Origin: Opisthocomus hoazin
Lineage: Eukaryota; Chordata; Aves; Opisthocomiformes; Opisthocomidae
NCBI RefSeq assembly: GCF_030867145.1
Contig: NC_134415.1
Span: 9,030,417 to 9,094,416, forward strand
DNA: 64,000 nt
Direction: 5' to 3'
Shown: positions 23,659 to 37,338 of the stretch, in pieces
Layout of the letters: each line of letters begins with the position of its first letter
Position numbering within the stretch: the stretch's first letter is position 1
Notes under the pieces: model-generated
What the model saw: only the letters and a program-made list of their open reading frames with translations
What the model was told of the DNA's origin: nothing
Database searches by the model: none
Made by a program: the position numbers and the translations under genes

Positions 23659-25455
23659 CTTTTCTTGCTACATTTTTTTGTCTCTGGCAAATCAAGGATG
23701 ATCATAATGGCTGACATCAAGAGGATTTACTGTTTACATTGCAGCCCATGGATATACTATAGAAGCTGTAAGCTGCACAGCAAATCATAACTCACAGTGA
23801 AAACCGTGGCACAAACCCATGGAACACAAACCTCTTTGCATGGTTTTCTTAAAAGTTTTTTTTATCTTTCTGCAAAACAGTATAATAGAAAGTGTGATGT
23901 TCTTTCTGTGCCCTTTAAGGAAAATCAAAGATGGGGATAAGATGACAGTTCATCAGCCAAGATGAGCAGTTTGCTCCAGATGAAATAATAATCATTGTGG
24001 AAAGTTTTGCCACCGTATTATAGGGAGCACATATCTCACTGGGGCATCTCAGGAGACATTTATTATACCAGAATTATGCCCATTGCTTAGTGGGGCCCAT
24101 TGCTTTTTTTCCCCACAGAACACATCGCTTCACCTCAGAGATGTAACCTGCTGCTCCATACCTGAAGTAGCTGTTGCCTTGCCTTTTTGCCAGTTGCCTT
24201 GCTTTTTTTTCCCCAGTCTTGCACTGAGTTTTGTTTCATTTTAGAAAATGGGCAGCAAGCATATGAAGAGGTATTTTTTTACCGCTAATGTCACCACAGA
24301 TGGGTGCACAGTCTCCTTGAGAAATCTACTTTGGATATATTACACTGAATGTAGCGAGAGAGGGCTTCTTCAGGAGTATGTAGTTTGTGTGATTCATACT
24401 CTGGTCAAAAAGATGGAGCTCATGTATTTATACAGGTTTTAAAGGAAAATGACTTGTCTGTTCTAGAGGCATGTTCAGCGAGGCACCCCCAGTTGCTGGG
24501 CCATGGTCTGTGCACATGAATTGCTCCTCATGTATTTTGTCAGTTGCATAAGTCAAAAACTAGTCCACAAATCTTTTGATTCATCACATTGCAGAAGTCC
24601 CACTTTTACAGCCTTATAACAAAGCCACCCAGAAGAATAAGAGCTGTAGGAGCAGGCCCTTTGTATAAATACACGATTCTAACATGTATACTGCAAAATC
24701 TTTAGTAATAATATCCTAAATTATGCATGCTTAAAAGGATTTTTTTAGCATACTAAGAAGAATTAATAGCAAGGAATTAATAAAGCAAAATCATTTCATC
24801 ATGATAACCAGTTTTAAAAATTTTCAAGACACACTGTTTCTGTGTCATAAAGTAATAACCCGAAGGAAGCTGATGGATACAAGCAAATCTCAGCAAAATA
24901 GTAAGGAAGCTGCAACTGGTAATAATACTGGGGTGACAGAAAATCTTTATTATCTATAGATCTAATCTTTATTATGTCAAGATTCTGTGGGATCAAGAAC
25001 ATATCAAGGGTAAATCCGATTGGACTTTAAACAAATGGCTTTTGTATGCTACAGCGCAAATCTGATAATCTAAGAAAACTGAGAAAAATAGGCTTTTTGT
25101 ACTTTGAAAAATGCTGTTACTGACTGTCGCAAGGTTTAAGGAAATGACATGATTATCTCTGCTTGTGCTGAAATCGTTCCTCTAGTACGATTCCAGTGAT
25201 CTTGCTTTTGCCATGTCTGAATGACTGACTTTTTTTGTTTTTAATAATGAAGAAGCAGAATATGTAAAATAGTCCATTGTGTAAAACAAATCAAAATACA
25301 CGACTGACTGTTCAATCTTTCTAAAATAATTAAACATGGTGAGTAAATTACTGTCTTTCCCCCGTCATTGATTCTTTGGGCCTACGAATGTTGAAATGAA
25401 GGGAAGGCACAGATGAGGCTGATGGACAGTTATCATCTGACCCTGATAGATGTCC

Positions 25456-25483
25456 GGTCCAAGATCCACGGTCCAAGATCCAC
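25456..25483. repeat. Perfect 14-bp tandem duplication
   Basis: Two adjacent identical copies of GGTCCAAGATCCAC, at 25456-25469 and 25470-25483. This looks like a simple replication-slippage duplication. Confidence 0.95.
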
Positions 25484-27613
25484 TGAGGAGAGACTGAAGG
25501 GTATTATCATTCCCCTGAGTTAAGCTAAATCCGTGACACCATAATATACAATGGTTGGGTTTCACCATCACCTCCTATCTCATGTGTCCATTTTCTTTCC
25601 CACCCTCCTCTTAGAGTTCTTTTTCTGACCTTTGTGTGTGTGTGTTTTCCCAGGAGGTGTGATTCAGCTGATTAAGGCTGTGGCATGTCTTGTTTCACTG
25701 CTATGAACCCATGACTACAAGGGCAGCTAAAAGCAGCGTTGTAATCATCAGACGCTGCTAGGAGTTTGCCAGATTTTGGAGTGGTTGATAAGACCATGTG
25801 CTGGGTCTGTCTTTTTCCAGGTGCAAGTGAGTTGAAAGAGACGCACCAAAATAGAAGCTCTTTTTCTTCCTAATTTATGTTCTTTTCTCCCCTTTGGTGT
25901 ATTGGCATGGCTTGCTTTAAAGAAGTAGCGTTGATTTCAACTAACGATAGATTTTTGTCCTAAAGGGACACTTCTCACCTTCTTTAACACAAAGTGGAAG
26001 GGGCTTTCCCTTATGAAAACTTTCTATAAAGACTGCAGGTAAAGGCAATGGAAAATGCAAATTGTTTGCTGTTCTGCTTAATGTGTTTTACTTTTTTGCC
26101 TTTTTTACTAGTTATTTGCGAAAAGAGTAAAAGCGTTTTAATTTTCACTGTGAAACCAAACGGACATTTTGAAACTCTTAATCCAGTTGTTATACACTGT
26201 CATACTCAAATAAGCACTTTTGACTCGCTTTTGCTACCAAAATTAATACACTTCTCTGGTCATTTGACAGAAGACATTCTCTTGAGCGTTTGGGGAATGA
26301 TCCAACCACTTGGACCTCTGCCTGATTGGTGTTCTACCTTGGATTCTTCATAAAACTTACTCTGAAGAGCAGCCGTTAACATCGTACCTCTGACTAGCAA
26401 GAGCAATTTTACTGAATACCAGCAAATGTTACATAATCTCAGACAGAAGTCAAATGTGCTTATAACAACTTTCTCCCAGCCCTGTTTAGAGACCAAGATG
26501 TCCTCCATCTGCAGGAATCTCCTCTAATATGCATTTTTTTAAATGGAGCAGACATAAAGTGTGATAACAGACTTTGTTCTCCACTATTTGAAGCATGGGC
26601 ATAAGCATGCTGCATAAATTTGAGGGATTCTGCTTTTAGTTTGGCAAAAATTAAAGCTGTGCATCATGCCATATGTGATGAAACAAATAAGCTCAGCACT
26701 GTGGATAAAGCTAGTTTTCCGTGCCACTTCAAGTGGACCAAGTAGTACTTTTCAGCTGCACTTGAACTTAAAATGGGCAGAGCTCAGAGGGAGCGGTTAT
26801 GCAAGGGCTGCAAGGCAAAATAAATGCATAGAAATATCACTACAAATAACTACCTCCTTGAAATTCAGTGTATGTTTAGTTCCTAGGTTGTTTGTTTCTT
26901 TCACCAGTAGTGAAGGATAATGAGCTTTAAGGACTGTGGGAACCTGCAATTGAAGCAGAACTGAGATATCCTGCAAAAACAACATTAAAAGGACAATGGG
27001 GGATCACACTTGAGAAGAGAGGAAGTGCAGAACTACCAATGTGACTACTTGAATGACAAAGCTTTATGTCAAGTCTCATTAAATGCCCTCCTTTGTGCTT
27101 CTTTTCCTTGGCTAGGACTAATGTGTCATTTGAATGTTTTATCTGGCCTGTGAACAATTATATTTATGAATTCTGAGAGCAGATCCAAAGTGCAGGGGCC
27201 ACTGAATGCAAAAGTCACAGTTGTTTCCCCTCTAGCCAAATGAGATTGAAATACAGCTGAAGATCCCGACAATCAACGGTTGCTCATACAAGCTGGGGCG
27301 GAGGGAGGATAAGCAATAGCAATATCATTGCAGAGAATAGTTATCCTAGAGCTAGTATTTCCTGATGTGGGCAAAAATTATTAAACAGTTCACTCCCTTA
27401 AGATCTTGCTTGGCTTTAACTAAAAATAAACAGCTGTCAGTCAAAAAGATCTGCTATGTGGCCTAAACGGGGGCTTGTCTTCTTGACCGGTAACAAAAGC
27501 ACATTTCTGCAACAGGAGAAAAGCAGTCTTAGATCTGTCATTCTTGAAGTCTAATTCACAGCGGATATTGCTGTTGCTGGTGCCATGTTTGCACTGACAG
27601 TTCCAATGCTAGC

Positions 27614-27657
27614 GTGTGTGTATATATATATAGTCTTATCTTTGTATATATGTATAG
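27614..27657. repeat. TG/TA microsatellite, imperfect
   Basis: A short GTGTGTG run passes into TATATATATATAG. A second TATATATGTATAG copy follows about 20 bp later. It may be length-polymorphic. Confidence 0.8.
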
Positions 27658-30600
27658 TCTCATTATACCTACTCTGTGTGATAAGACAGGTGAAGAACGT
27701 TAACATTATGCTTTAAAATCACTAGGCAGGGACTGAAATGGATTACCAAATTATGTATTCTTCTTAGCAGGATAAGCAATGAATCACAAACAAATAGTTG
27801 CCTTCTGCTAAATCAGCATAAACCTGAACGTCCCATTGTTAGTTGTTTATGAGCTTGTTTTAATAGTTTCCTGTAGCAGTCAGCTCAAAATCTACTAATA
27901 TTTTTGCAAAACATAAATCCTTATTCTCTGCTGCATTGTAGTGATGTACATCTGGGCAATGTGGGTATAAAATGTTATCATTCTGTTATGGGAGAGCTTT
28001 ACACCCATTTTTTTCTGGTGTGAATGACTACACATACTAAGAGGCAAGCATGGAATCAACCCTTTAAAATAAAGTTCAATAAGCAGATTAGGCAGAGTTG
28101 TCAGAGAAATCCGAGCTGCAGTGCTGCTGTTTGTGCCAGAAATCATGATGTATTGTTAAAAAAGCAAATGTTAATTGGACAATTAAAATCCCCATTTACA
28201 ATATGCAGAAAAGCCTGGGGGTTCTGCTTTAATGTAAAGCTGAATGTTTCAACAGAAACCATGCCTGCCTTGAAACGAAATGTGGAAATTTACATATATA
28301 TGGTTTGTAAATACACAGATATTTACAAACCTCGAAGTGGGTGACACTGCAGTGCAGTTTCCCTTCCTTGCTTAGGAATATGTTGACCTGTTAGAAATGT
28401 TGAAACTGGATTGTGCTTCAGTCTTCCCATGGCTGGAGAGCAATTGCTCTACTCAGACTGAAACATCCTGCCCTGAGCTGGCCTTTTCATGCTGTGATTA
28501 CTAGGAGGTTAGCCCTACTGACCTAGAGTAATAAAATCTCCAAAGCTATTGAAATGACCCTGGTAACCTCAAAGAGAAGGTGGTCTTAGGTGGAGTAGGT
28601 GCGATTCTCTTGCTTTTAATGAAGTAAAACCATTCTGCCCAAAGTGAATCACCGACAATGCTTTTCAATAGTTACTTCATATGATATGTTTTTTATGTGA
28701 TTATTTTGCTGTATCATAGGGTATACAATGCAGTATTGTATAAGCATAGTTAACAGGCTGCACAATGTTCATTCATTAGAAAAAGAGCTGCACACTAAAA
28801 GGAGTGAAAAGAACGATACTGCAATATTATGATTGATTTTAACGATCAAATTAAAAAAAGCAAAAATAAAGACAGAAATACCTAATGTATTAGCTGATAT
28901 TCAGTGTTTCAGTGACTACGAAATTAGTCGCTGCTGTCAGATGAGCCTAGAAAACAGGAGCACCTTAGTTAAGAATCTTGGATGATGCAAAGTGAAAACA
29001 GCTCAACTTGTCTGCACTGATCTCTCAGTGAAATGTCCCTGCATGTGAGAAGAATGGATCAGAATGTTAGAACTGTTTTTTAAAATCCAGTATTCTGGGA
29101 AAGGTAAAGGAACTTTGCCTATGGAATCAGTCTGAGCTACACGAACTAGAGCAGAATCCATGAACTGGGAGGGTGAAATGAACAGGAAAAATAAGGTCTG
29201 GTTTGAACTAGTGCTCCTGAAAATTATGTGAATGGTTATACAAAACACTGAATAGGCAGATCTAAGATCTTCAAGTCTGTATAAAATAATCCAATTAGGA
29301 GGTCGAAAATATTTTTGAAACAATGAATGATTAGTGTATTGTTGGACCTAACAAGAGTCTGCATTTTAAGCAAGATGAAAATAGAATTTTGTACATAATA
29401 GGAATACCCATTATTATTACAAACCAGCTATAACAAAGATTTTGAAACAGATAGTCACCCAAGATTGAATATTTATGACTGGAAAGGAGGGGAGAACTAG
29501 ATAGCTCCGTTTGCATCAGTTCTTTGCTTGCCACAGAAGGTGACCAGAAACTGGACTTCACAGTTTTTGGGTCCAGTTTAGCATAGCAAACTGTATGTGT
29601 CTTTAAAATAACAACAGACAACCCTGAATCCTTCCTTATCAGAATTCAGCGTATTATGCTTTGTTGATTTTGATTCAGATGCATTTCAGCATTTCTCCTT
29701 ATTTTGTTCCGTAAGCAGTCACAAGAAGATACAGTTTCCAGTTTCTAGAGATGAGGTGTTTTATTAGTGCTATGGGATGAGACACTAAGTACAAACAAAA
29801 CAAAATATTTATGTAATATAGTTTCCTTATAGAGCTTTAGAAAACAGTTTTCTTTTTAATTATAGATGTAACTGAACCATAGTAACTATAAATCTTGTGC
29901 TCAAGCAAGAATGTCTTAAATACTGTTAATGTCTTGCTTTATTCTTAGTGTGTGATAGAAGCCTCCAACTAAGGAATTCTGCTACTCTGTTCTAATAACT
30001 ATTGTTTTTCAATAAATGAATCTATTTGTTTCTGTTCTACAATTGTGTTAATATTTTCTTAAAATCATATTCGTGAAATGGACAATTGAATGTTGGTTAT
30101 TTACTACATATCATTGTTTACATACTGTATCTACAACAGTGAAGTGTTTGTTGTGACTGGAATGTAATCTCAGTGGGTTTGGTTCTGTTACCTCCATGGA
30201 GCTTTCACTTCTTAATGGCTACAGAGACTAATCTTGAGTTAAGAGCCAAACATTTTTTCCTCTGCATTACTGCAGTGCTGTTTAGATTTGTGGCTTTTAA
30301 TGTCAAAAAGAAATTATAGCTCATGCATGCCTTTCCAGGAAGAGCAGCTCATGTAGAGGACATTAGAATGACTTAGAGGAAGTCTGGAATCAACTTGTTA
30401 TAATTACAAAGAAAACCAAATCCTTTACCCTGTGTAATTATGCTATATTTAAGAAATTAATAACAAACTGTGAAATCTGGGGGCCTGTGTTTTTGCTGGT
30501 CTGGGAAATAATGGTGGGAAAAAAGTGGCCTCGTTGCGAGATTTCTCATATGAGTATGTAGGGAACGTCTATTTTTTTCCTGAGTTACCTGCACTGGCAT

Positions 30601-31150
30601 GTGCACAAGGTTATTTATGCTTATGTATAGTATTAAAGGCTCATTCTCCTGACATTGTCACCCAGTGAGGGAGCAGAACCATTACTCTGTCACTTACGTG
30701 GCACCACAGACATCACAAAAGCTAATAAGAAGTATTCTAAGGTAAAAATCAAGTGTATAACTCTCAAAGGTATGGCCTTTTTTTTTAACAATTATGAATA
30801 ACAAATATATTAGTAAACCACTTTGCACATGATTTTTGACTCAAGCTAAACTAATTGTTTTTTTCACAGTGAACACTTTGCCTAGTAACAGTTGTAATCC
30901 TGTGCTTGTGTTGTCATAGTCACAACTCAAATGAGATGTTTGCATTATGACTAGCTATGGATAAAAGTTTTAAGTTTCAGTTCCTGGTGATGTTTTGTGT
31001 CTTGTGTGACTATTCAAGACTTGGACTTTATGTTATGATACACTTTAAAAAGCGTACTAGAAATGGCAGATGAAAGGAAAAAATTAGGATATTAATCTAA
31101 TTATATTGTGATTTGCAGGTTTAATATTTACAACTGAAAGACCTTAAGAG

Positions 31151-31204
31151 TTTCCTCCTTCCCTTCCTCCACTTCCTCCTTTTGCTTCCCCTTTTCTTTT
31201 ATTC
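31151..31204. repeat. Pyrimidine-rich tract
   Basis: About 54 bases of almost pure C/T on the + strand, in units such as TTCCTCC, with one A and one G interruption. A homopurine-homopyrimidine tract of this kind can adopt triplex structure. Confidence 0.8.
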
Positions 31205-34200
31205 TGGCAGCTTCTTCAGGCTACTACATCATCACCTCACATAATATTTATGAGAAAAACACATTTCAACTGCTGGCATAAAGGATATTCAGTTTGAGAA
31301 TGATCAGTCCAACTGACTTTTGCATTCATTACCGATTTCTTTTATCACTAATTTATGATCATTTTGAGTAATGTAAATATTTCCCCATAGAAGTAATATT
31401 ATTTTCATTTTCTCTGAAGATGCAAGAATTATTGGTTACTTCTCCAGAACCTGCCAACAGCTTTCACCTTTGGTGGCTAGTATCTGATTAATACTTGTAA
31501 TGCAGAGAGTTCATTTTCTCCTAGCAGAAATTTCATGCTGTTCCCAGTGTTTGTGCTGTCTGCCCTTGTCCTTCTAGCCCCTGTGTACAACTGGTTGTCT
31601 CAGCAGCCATGAAAAACCCTGTTCTTTATCTCCTCAGAACAAAATGCAGGTCTGCTGTATCACTGAAATTTTATTTTTTGAAAATGAAATTGTGAAAAAA
31701 CTGCCTTCTCAAACAGGTTTCTTTTAAGACAGACAACTCTCTTCACAATTATTTGCATTCCTCAGGTTACGGAGTAGCACTATGGCTACTAAAATTTCTC
31801 CCTTAAAACTGCCTGCTTCTTTAGAAACACAACTAGAGTTGTTAAATATCACACAACTGGAATTCATAGCAAAGATTATCATCATAGGGACAGGGGATGA
31901 AGTTTTCCTGATTTTATATGTTATGTAGGTCTTTATTGGAAAAAAATACAGCAGATTGCTGGATATTAATAAGCAGGAGGAATTTCCCATTCTTTGTTCC
32001 AGGGAGTTATTTTGGTCCTCTGATATTAACTAATTCAGAATAAATCAGGAATACTGAATATCTAGAAGCTTACTTGAAAATATTTTGAAAAACCTTGAAA
32101 ACCTGATTATCTCCAACTCTTTGCGACTGCATTGATTTTTGAGTTAATATGGTTAACAAAAATTATTGATGAAATCAGAATTGCCTTCTTACTGCTTCCT
32201 TACGATTGGCTAAACACAGAATTTCAGTTGCAAAGACGCAAGCTGAAGAAAGCACCAACACATCTCCATTTGTCAATAAAAGCAAGAGAGTTAGATATAT
32301 CATTGTATATACATCATAGCCATATAGTACTAGTATGTAGTTACATAATGACATAATCTGTTACAAGACCTAGGAAACCAGGAAATTCTGGTTTGGGGAT
32401 GGTATTTCATGCGCTCTTTTAATGTATACCCACAATCTATAGAAACATACTGTATTAATGCCCCCAAACAGACCAAAGGAAAAAAGATAAAAAAAAAGAA
32501 AAGCCTTCAAAAAACTACTTCTTCTGGGTTTGTGCCTCCCAACAGCTTCCAGTGAATTTATCAGCAAGTACATTAGAAAAAGATTAAAAGGGCAATAAAA
32601 ACTCCAAGCAGACAGGCGCAGGAAAACCCAAGCAAACTATTACTCCCCCAAATCTAAAACACAAGATCCATAGCTCCTCGTTAATGTTAATAAACCCACA
32701 CATGATAATGAAAAGAGAAATTAAAAGCTTTGAGCTTTGCCAGGAAGGCAACTACACTGAGGCATGAGCTCACTAACTGCAGCTGACAACAGAAGGCAAA
32801 GTAACAGAAAAGGTCTTAGAAAACAACTGTACATGTCCAAATGCAAAATGCAACTTTTTGGAAAACTTTTCCTGTAATTAAGCAAGATGTAATGGGCTTG
32901 CCTTTGCTTTTACTGAAAACCAAAGTTCTTATAAAAGAGGAAAAGCTTTGCTGTCCGAATTTTAACACTGTATTCCTGTGTAAATTCTTGTGTACATGTT
33001 ATATATAGAGTACAGAACATATACTTAATGACATGCAATTAACATTTCTACTGTATTTTATGCGCTCAGGATAATCACTAACTAAAGAAAATGCATTATG
33101 TTGTTGAACTCGGGGGTGATCATGATAAGCATATAACTACGTGGTCTCAGGTATAGTTATACTTCCTTAAACTCTGCTACTGCAATAAAATCTCATTTTA
33201 AATTCAATGTTGAATTGGGTCTACTAATTTTATTCTTGTTTCCAAGTCACAGCTGGGACCTAAACTGGCATAGATTTTATACTGTTTCCATTTCATTGAC
33301 CACAGTGGTGTTGATTTATGATATGTGATAGGAGATGCAATATCTCTAGTTTTACATCATTTGGAACAACGTGTTTTCATTACTGATATCTGGCTGAAGA
33401 GTTTGACATGCTGTAAGAAAGAACAGCATGAGGAAGAAAGGATAACATCTGACCCATTTAATTTCTATTGGCATTATCTTATTCTGTGCTTCTAAGAAGA
33501 AAAAATAGTGTGATAGTGTATTCTGCTAGATGAAAATAAAGAAACACCTAGGAGTTCCCTTCACATTACTGAATACTGAATGTTCACAATACTCGTCATT
33601 ATGACTACAGACAGCAGACATTGTTTGTTTTGCATAGATTCTTACTCTGAGTGTGTACATACAAACATATCCATGCATCTTCTCCTAACATCATAACAGG
33701 TTTCCTAATTTAGGTGATTAAAATTCATGAAATTATAGTGCTAGAATTCTTACAATAGTGTCAATTTATGTTCAGAATCCTGCTGGGGTACCTTAGCAGC
33801 ACTGTCGCACTGGTGCTGCTGTAGTGCCTCTTCATCACACCAAGAAACCTGCTTTTGGTGAAAATTGGTAAGAGCACATTATGGATCCTCACAGTGCTGC
33901 TGCCTTGATAAACTGGGGTTGTAGGAGCAAGCAGCCCTTGCTGTCCAAAGGCAAAATGCACTAGGTAAAGTATCTGTCACAGTGACAATTACAAATGTGC
34001 ATGGAGATGGGCAGATTTCAAATGGGATTTTAAGAAGAACATAGCAAGAACAAGGCAACAAAAGGAGCAGTATATGGTAAACAGCAGGTCACATAATGTG
34101 GGAGAACTTTGGGGCTGAAAATTTGAAAGACTGCTTCTAGATCAGCATCAGCCAAAGTACATTCCTTTTAAAACACAACACCAATCCAATATCCTGAACA

Positions 34201-36130
34201 TTCTGAAAACATTCCTGATCTTTTCACATGGGTGGAGCAAGCCTGTGTGTTTTGAGTGGAAAGCGGAGAGGCGCGTACGTTGTAGCTGGCTGGTGTGGGC
34301 AGGTGCCGCAGAGGAAGTCAAAGCTATGTCCAGCAGGAATTTACTTAGCTTGTTCAGGCATCTTTGTGCATGTGCTGACTTTATATTCTATGTATATTTT
34401 ATAGCTATATTTAATATGCATTTTGCACATGTGTGCATATAATATTCTGTGTATGGTGTATGCACATATGAATATTTGTCCTTGATGAATAATTTAACAA
34501 GAAGCTGTGCTTCCAGCTTTGTTTGATCTTTATCACCCTGTTCAGAAAGTTTCCAGAAGAATCTTTTATCCTTACTACTTTTAACTTTGTTGCCTAAGCA
34601 AATTAAATTATGTACCCAGATGTGGTGTGTGTCCCTCTGTTACTGTGTAGTACCTTTTGAACTAACTGGGAAATTCCAACAACTTAACAGAGGGCTAACG
34701 GTGCCTTACGTGCTTCTAGGCATTTCATGGAAACAGATGCACTGGTAAAGAAGACACCAAAGAGTATTATCTGCTGTCTAAAAAACTGCAGCACAGATTT
34801 CACTCATATTAGACATCAACAAATCTGTGTGTTAGAGAACATGTGCCCTAGGATGGAGAAGCTTCACCTGGAGTTTGCATCTTGCTAAACACCAAGGAGT
34901 GTAATTACGGGCTCCAAATCTGTAAGAAACCAGGTACCATCAGTTCCACAGTTCTTGGAATGACTTTTATTATGTCATAACATTGTACCGAAAACTGTAC
35001 AAAATGTTTCAGCTCCTGATGTTATAGTGGACTATTTATAGTTTTTTTTCTTTCTTTTCTTTATAATGTCCTTGCCTTACATGCAGCAAATAAAGCAGGC
35101 ATCTAATTTACTACTCACCTTCAAAGCATGATGCAAAGTATCGTGGATGTTCTATGATCTAACCAGAACTTGGCCCTGTAAACTCACGTGAACTGAGCTT
35201 TACATCCACACGAAACACATTCGCAAATTGCTGTATTGGAACTGACTTGTTCTATAAGTGGAATAAAGTGCAATTATATTTATTCTGTGTGCCTTCGTGA
35301 AACCTAGTTTTTTTAAAGTAATCGAAACTCAGGACTTTTCCTCACAATAGGGGTCCTTTTCAAGAAATCTCTCTCAGATTAAATAACTTGGAAGAAGGGA
35401 TATTTGAGAGGTTTGAATATTGCAACAACGTGAAAAATGCCTCACTATTTTATCATACTTAGAAAAAAATTATTTTCAGTCAGGAGCAAGTTTGAGAGGT
35501 GAAAAACTCTCGAGGTCAGCAGTAACTGAAAACAGGAAATTATAAAGGAAATGCTTAAGCTGTCATAACTCTGGAGTTCATCTGTAGAACCTCTGTATTA
35601 CATACTCTTACATTACTTGCTCTAGAGACCTTATGGGTCTTGGCTGCTCCTGCAATTTCCAATCTGTCAGAAGAACAGGTTTTCTGCTACTGGAAGTAAT
35701 GACAAGATCTCAGAAGTGTTTAACATTACTTTTTCAGGATGTCCTTGAACAGTGTGAAGCTACAGGTTATGGGTACGGCTTCTCCAGAAACACCATGTCT
35801 TCTCTTACGCTAGCCACAAACTCCGTTTACCAAAATTATTGCGATTTCATTACATTTACGGGGTTTGGTCTTTCAAAAGCCTTCTGCAGTCACACATCCC
35901 TCACGCATTTCACTGTGAATGATCCAATGTTTATTTTACTATTTTTTTACAAGATATTCTACTGTCCTCACCTCAGGACCACCGCATCGTCTTAGCAGAG
36001 CTGCTGCGCTACGTGTTTATTCCAGAGAGCTGTTGACATTAGCAGTCCTACAGCTCCCGGGGTTTGCCAGAGCCCTTTCTGCCGGAGGTCTGGCTTCCTC
36101 GCTGCGAGAACGAGTGCGTCCTTCAGCAGG

Positions 36131-36650
36131 TACACAGAATCACACAGAATCACAGAATGGTAGGGGTTGGAAGGGACCTCTGTGGGTCACCCAGTCCAAC
36201 CCTCCTGCCGAAGCAGGGTCACCTACAGCAGGCTGCACAGGACCTTGTCCAGGCGGGTCTTGAATATCTCCAGAGAAGGAGACTCCACAAGCTCCCTGGG
36301 CAGCCTGGTCCAGGGCTCCGTCACCCTCAGAGGGAAGAAGTTCTTCCTCATGTTCAGACGGAACTTCCTATGCTTCAGTTTGTGCCCATTGCCCCTTGTC
36401 CTGTTGCTGGGCACCACTGAAAAGAGTTTGCCCCCATCCTCCTGACACCCACCCTTGAGATATTTATAAGCATTTATAAGGTCCCCTCTCAGCCTTCTCA
36501 TCTCCAGGCTGAACAAGCCCAGCTCCCTCAGCCTCTCCTCATAGGAGAGATGCTCCAGCCCCCTCACCATCCTCATAGCCCTCCGCTGGACTCTCTCCAG
36601 TAGCTCCTCATCTTTCTTGAACTGGGGAGCCCAGAACTGGACAGAGTATG
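36131..36650 (-). mobile_element. CR1 LINE fragment, antisense, just upstream of the RYR2 promoter
   Basis: A CR1 3' fragment lies on the - strand. Its 3' terminal short repeats (ACAGAATCAC type) are at the low-coordinate end, near 36131-36155. Read on the - strand it gives a stop-free frame at 36223-36576 with the CR1 segments [39 protein letters not shown] and [19 protein letters not shown]. The 5' truncation is near 36650. It ends about 130 bp before the GC-rich RYR2 island and about 690 bp before the RYR2 start codon. Confidence 0.95.
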
Positions 36651-36864
36651 AATGCTCATGAAGGACGGGCTACTCCACAGCAACCCTCTGCTCTACCCCA
36701 CAGCAACCGCAGGGGAGCTATCCTTCAGGCAAGTTAGATTTCAAAGCTTTTCCTTCACCCTGGATTAAGCTCACTGGCATGGTGATTCGGGGCCAGCACC
36801 CGGTGAAGTGCCGAAGGAGCTGAGGCAGACCCAGGCCCGGGCCGTGAGCGCCGAAGGAGCTGCG

Positions 36865-36942
36865 GCGGGCCCCTGAGGGGGGGTCCCTGAGGCGAGCCCC
36901 TGAGGGGGTCCCTGAGGCGGGTCCCTGATGCGGGCTCCTGAG
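36865..36942. repeat. 13-bp GC-rich minisatellite, about six units
   Basis: Six imperfect units of the form GCGGGYCCCTGAG run from 36865 to 36942, with unit lengths of 12-14 bp and ends at 36877, 36891, 36904, 36916, 36929 and 36942. A 12-base element, GCCGAAGGAGCT, also occurs twice just upstream, near 36810 and 36850. The array is inside the RYR2 promoter island. Confidence 0.9.
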
Positions 36943-37338
36943 GCGGCGGGCAGCTCTCCGCGGAGCAGCCGGTAAGGGGCGCTGGGCGGCGGGTTTGGCG
37001 TGCGGAGGGAGCGGGCTGCGGATCACCTGCAGCAGCGGGGGGGCCGGGAGCTCCGCCTCCCCCTCCTCCCCCGGTTAATCGCATCCCCCTCCCGCCGTGG
37101 CAGGCACTGGCAGCCAGGCGGCTGGGCAGAGCTGTCAGCCCGCTGCAGGCTCCCGGGCACCCGCACCCCGCTCCCGGCGAGGGCCGGGCTGGGGCCGCCG
37201 GTTCCGCCGCCCTCTCACTTGCCCCAGCCCGGTGCGGCGCGGCCGTGAGCCTCCCGCCGCCTCCCCGGGGCGAGCGACCGCCGCCGTCCGCCCGGGTACC
37301 GGGAGCAGCGCCCGGGAGAAGGAGAGAGAGGGCGAGCC

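Larger units (their letters stand above)
18511..36130. other. Long AT-rich intergenic stretch, no gene seen
   Basis: About 17.6 kb of AT-rich unique-looking DNA between the GC-patchy region and the CR1 fragment upstream of RYR2. Small local duplications and simple repeats are listed separately. Open frames reach about 100 codons, for example 20317-20625 (+) and 26048-26353 (+), but show no recognisable family. An AATAAA at 35262-35267 followed by GT-rich sequence has no gene upstream of it. Distal RYR2 enhancers could lie here, but I cannot identify them by eye. Confidence 0.5.

Noticed and set aside
35262..35267. AATAAA followed by GT-rich sequence, suggesting a transcript end
   Set aside because: No coding or RNA gene is recognisable upstream, and the hexamer is expected often in AT-rich DNA.
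35633..35995. 120-codon + strand open frame upstream of RYR2
   Set aside because: No recognisable domain or splice support. Its composition matches surrounding non-coding sequence.
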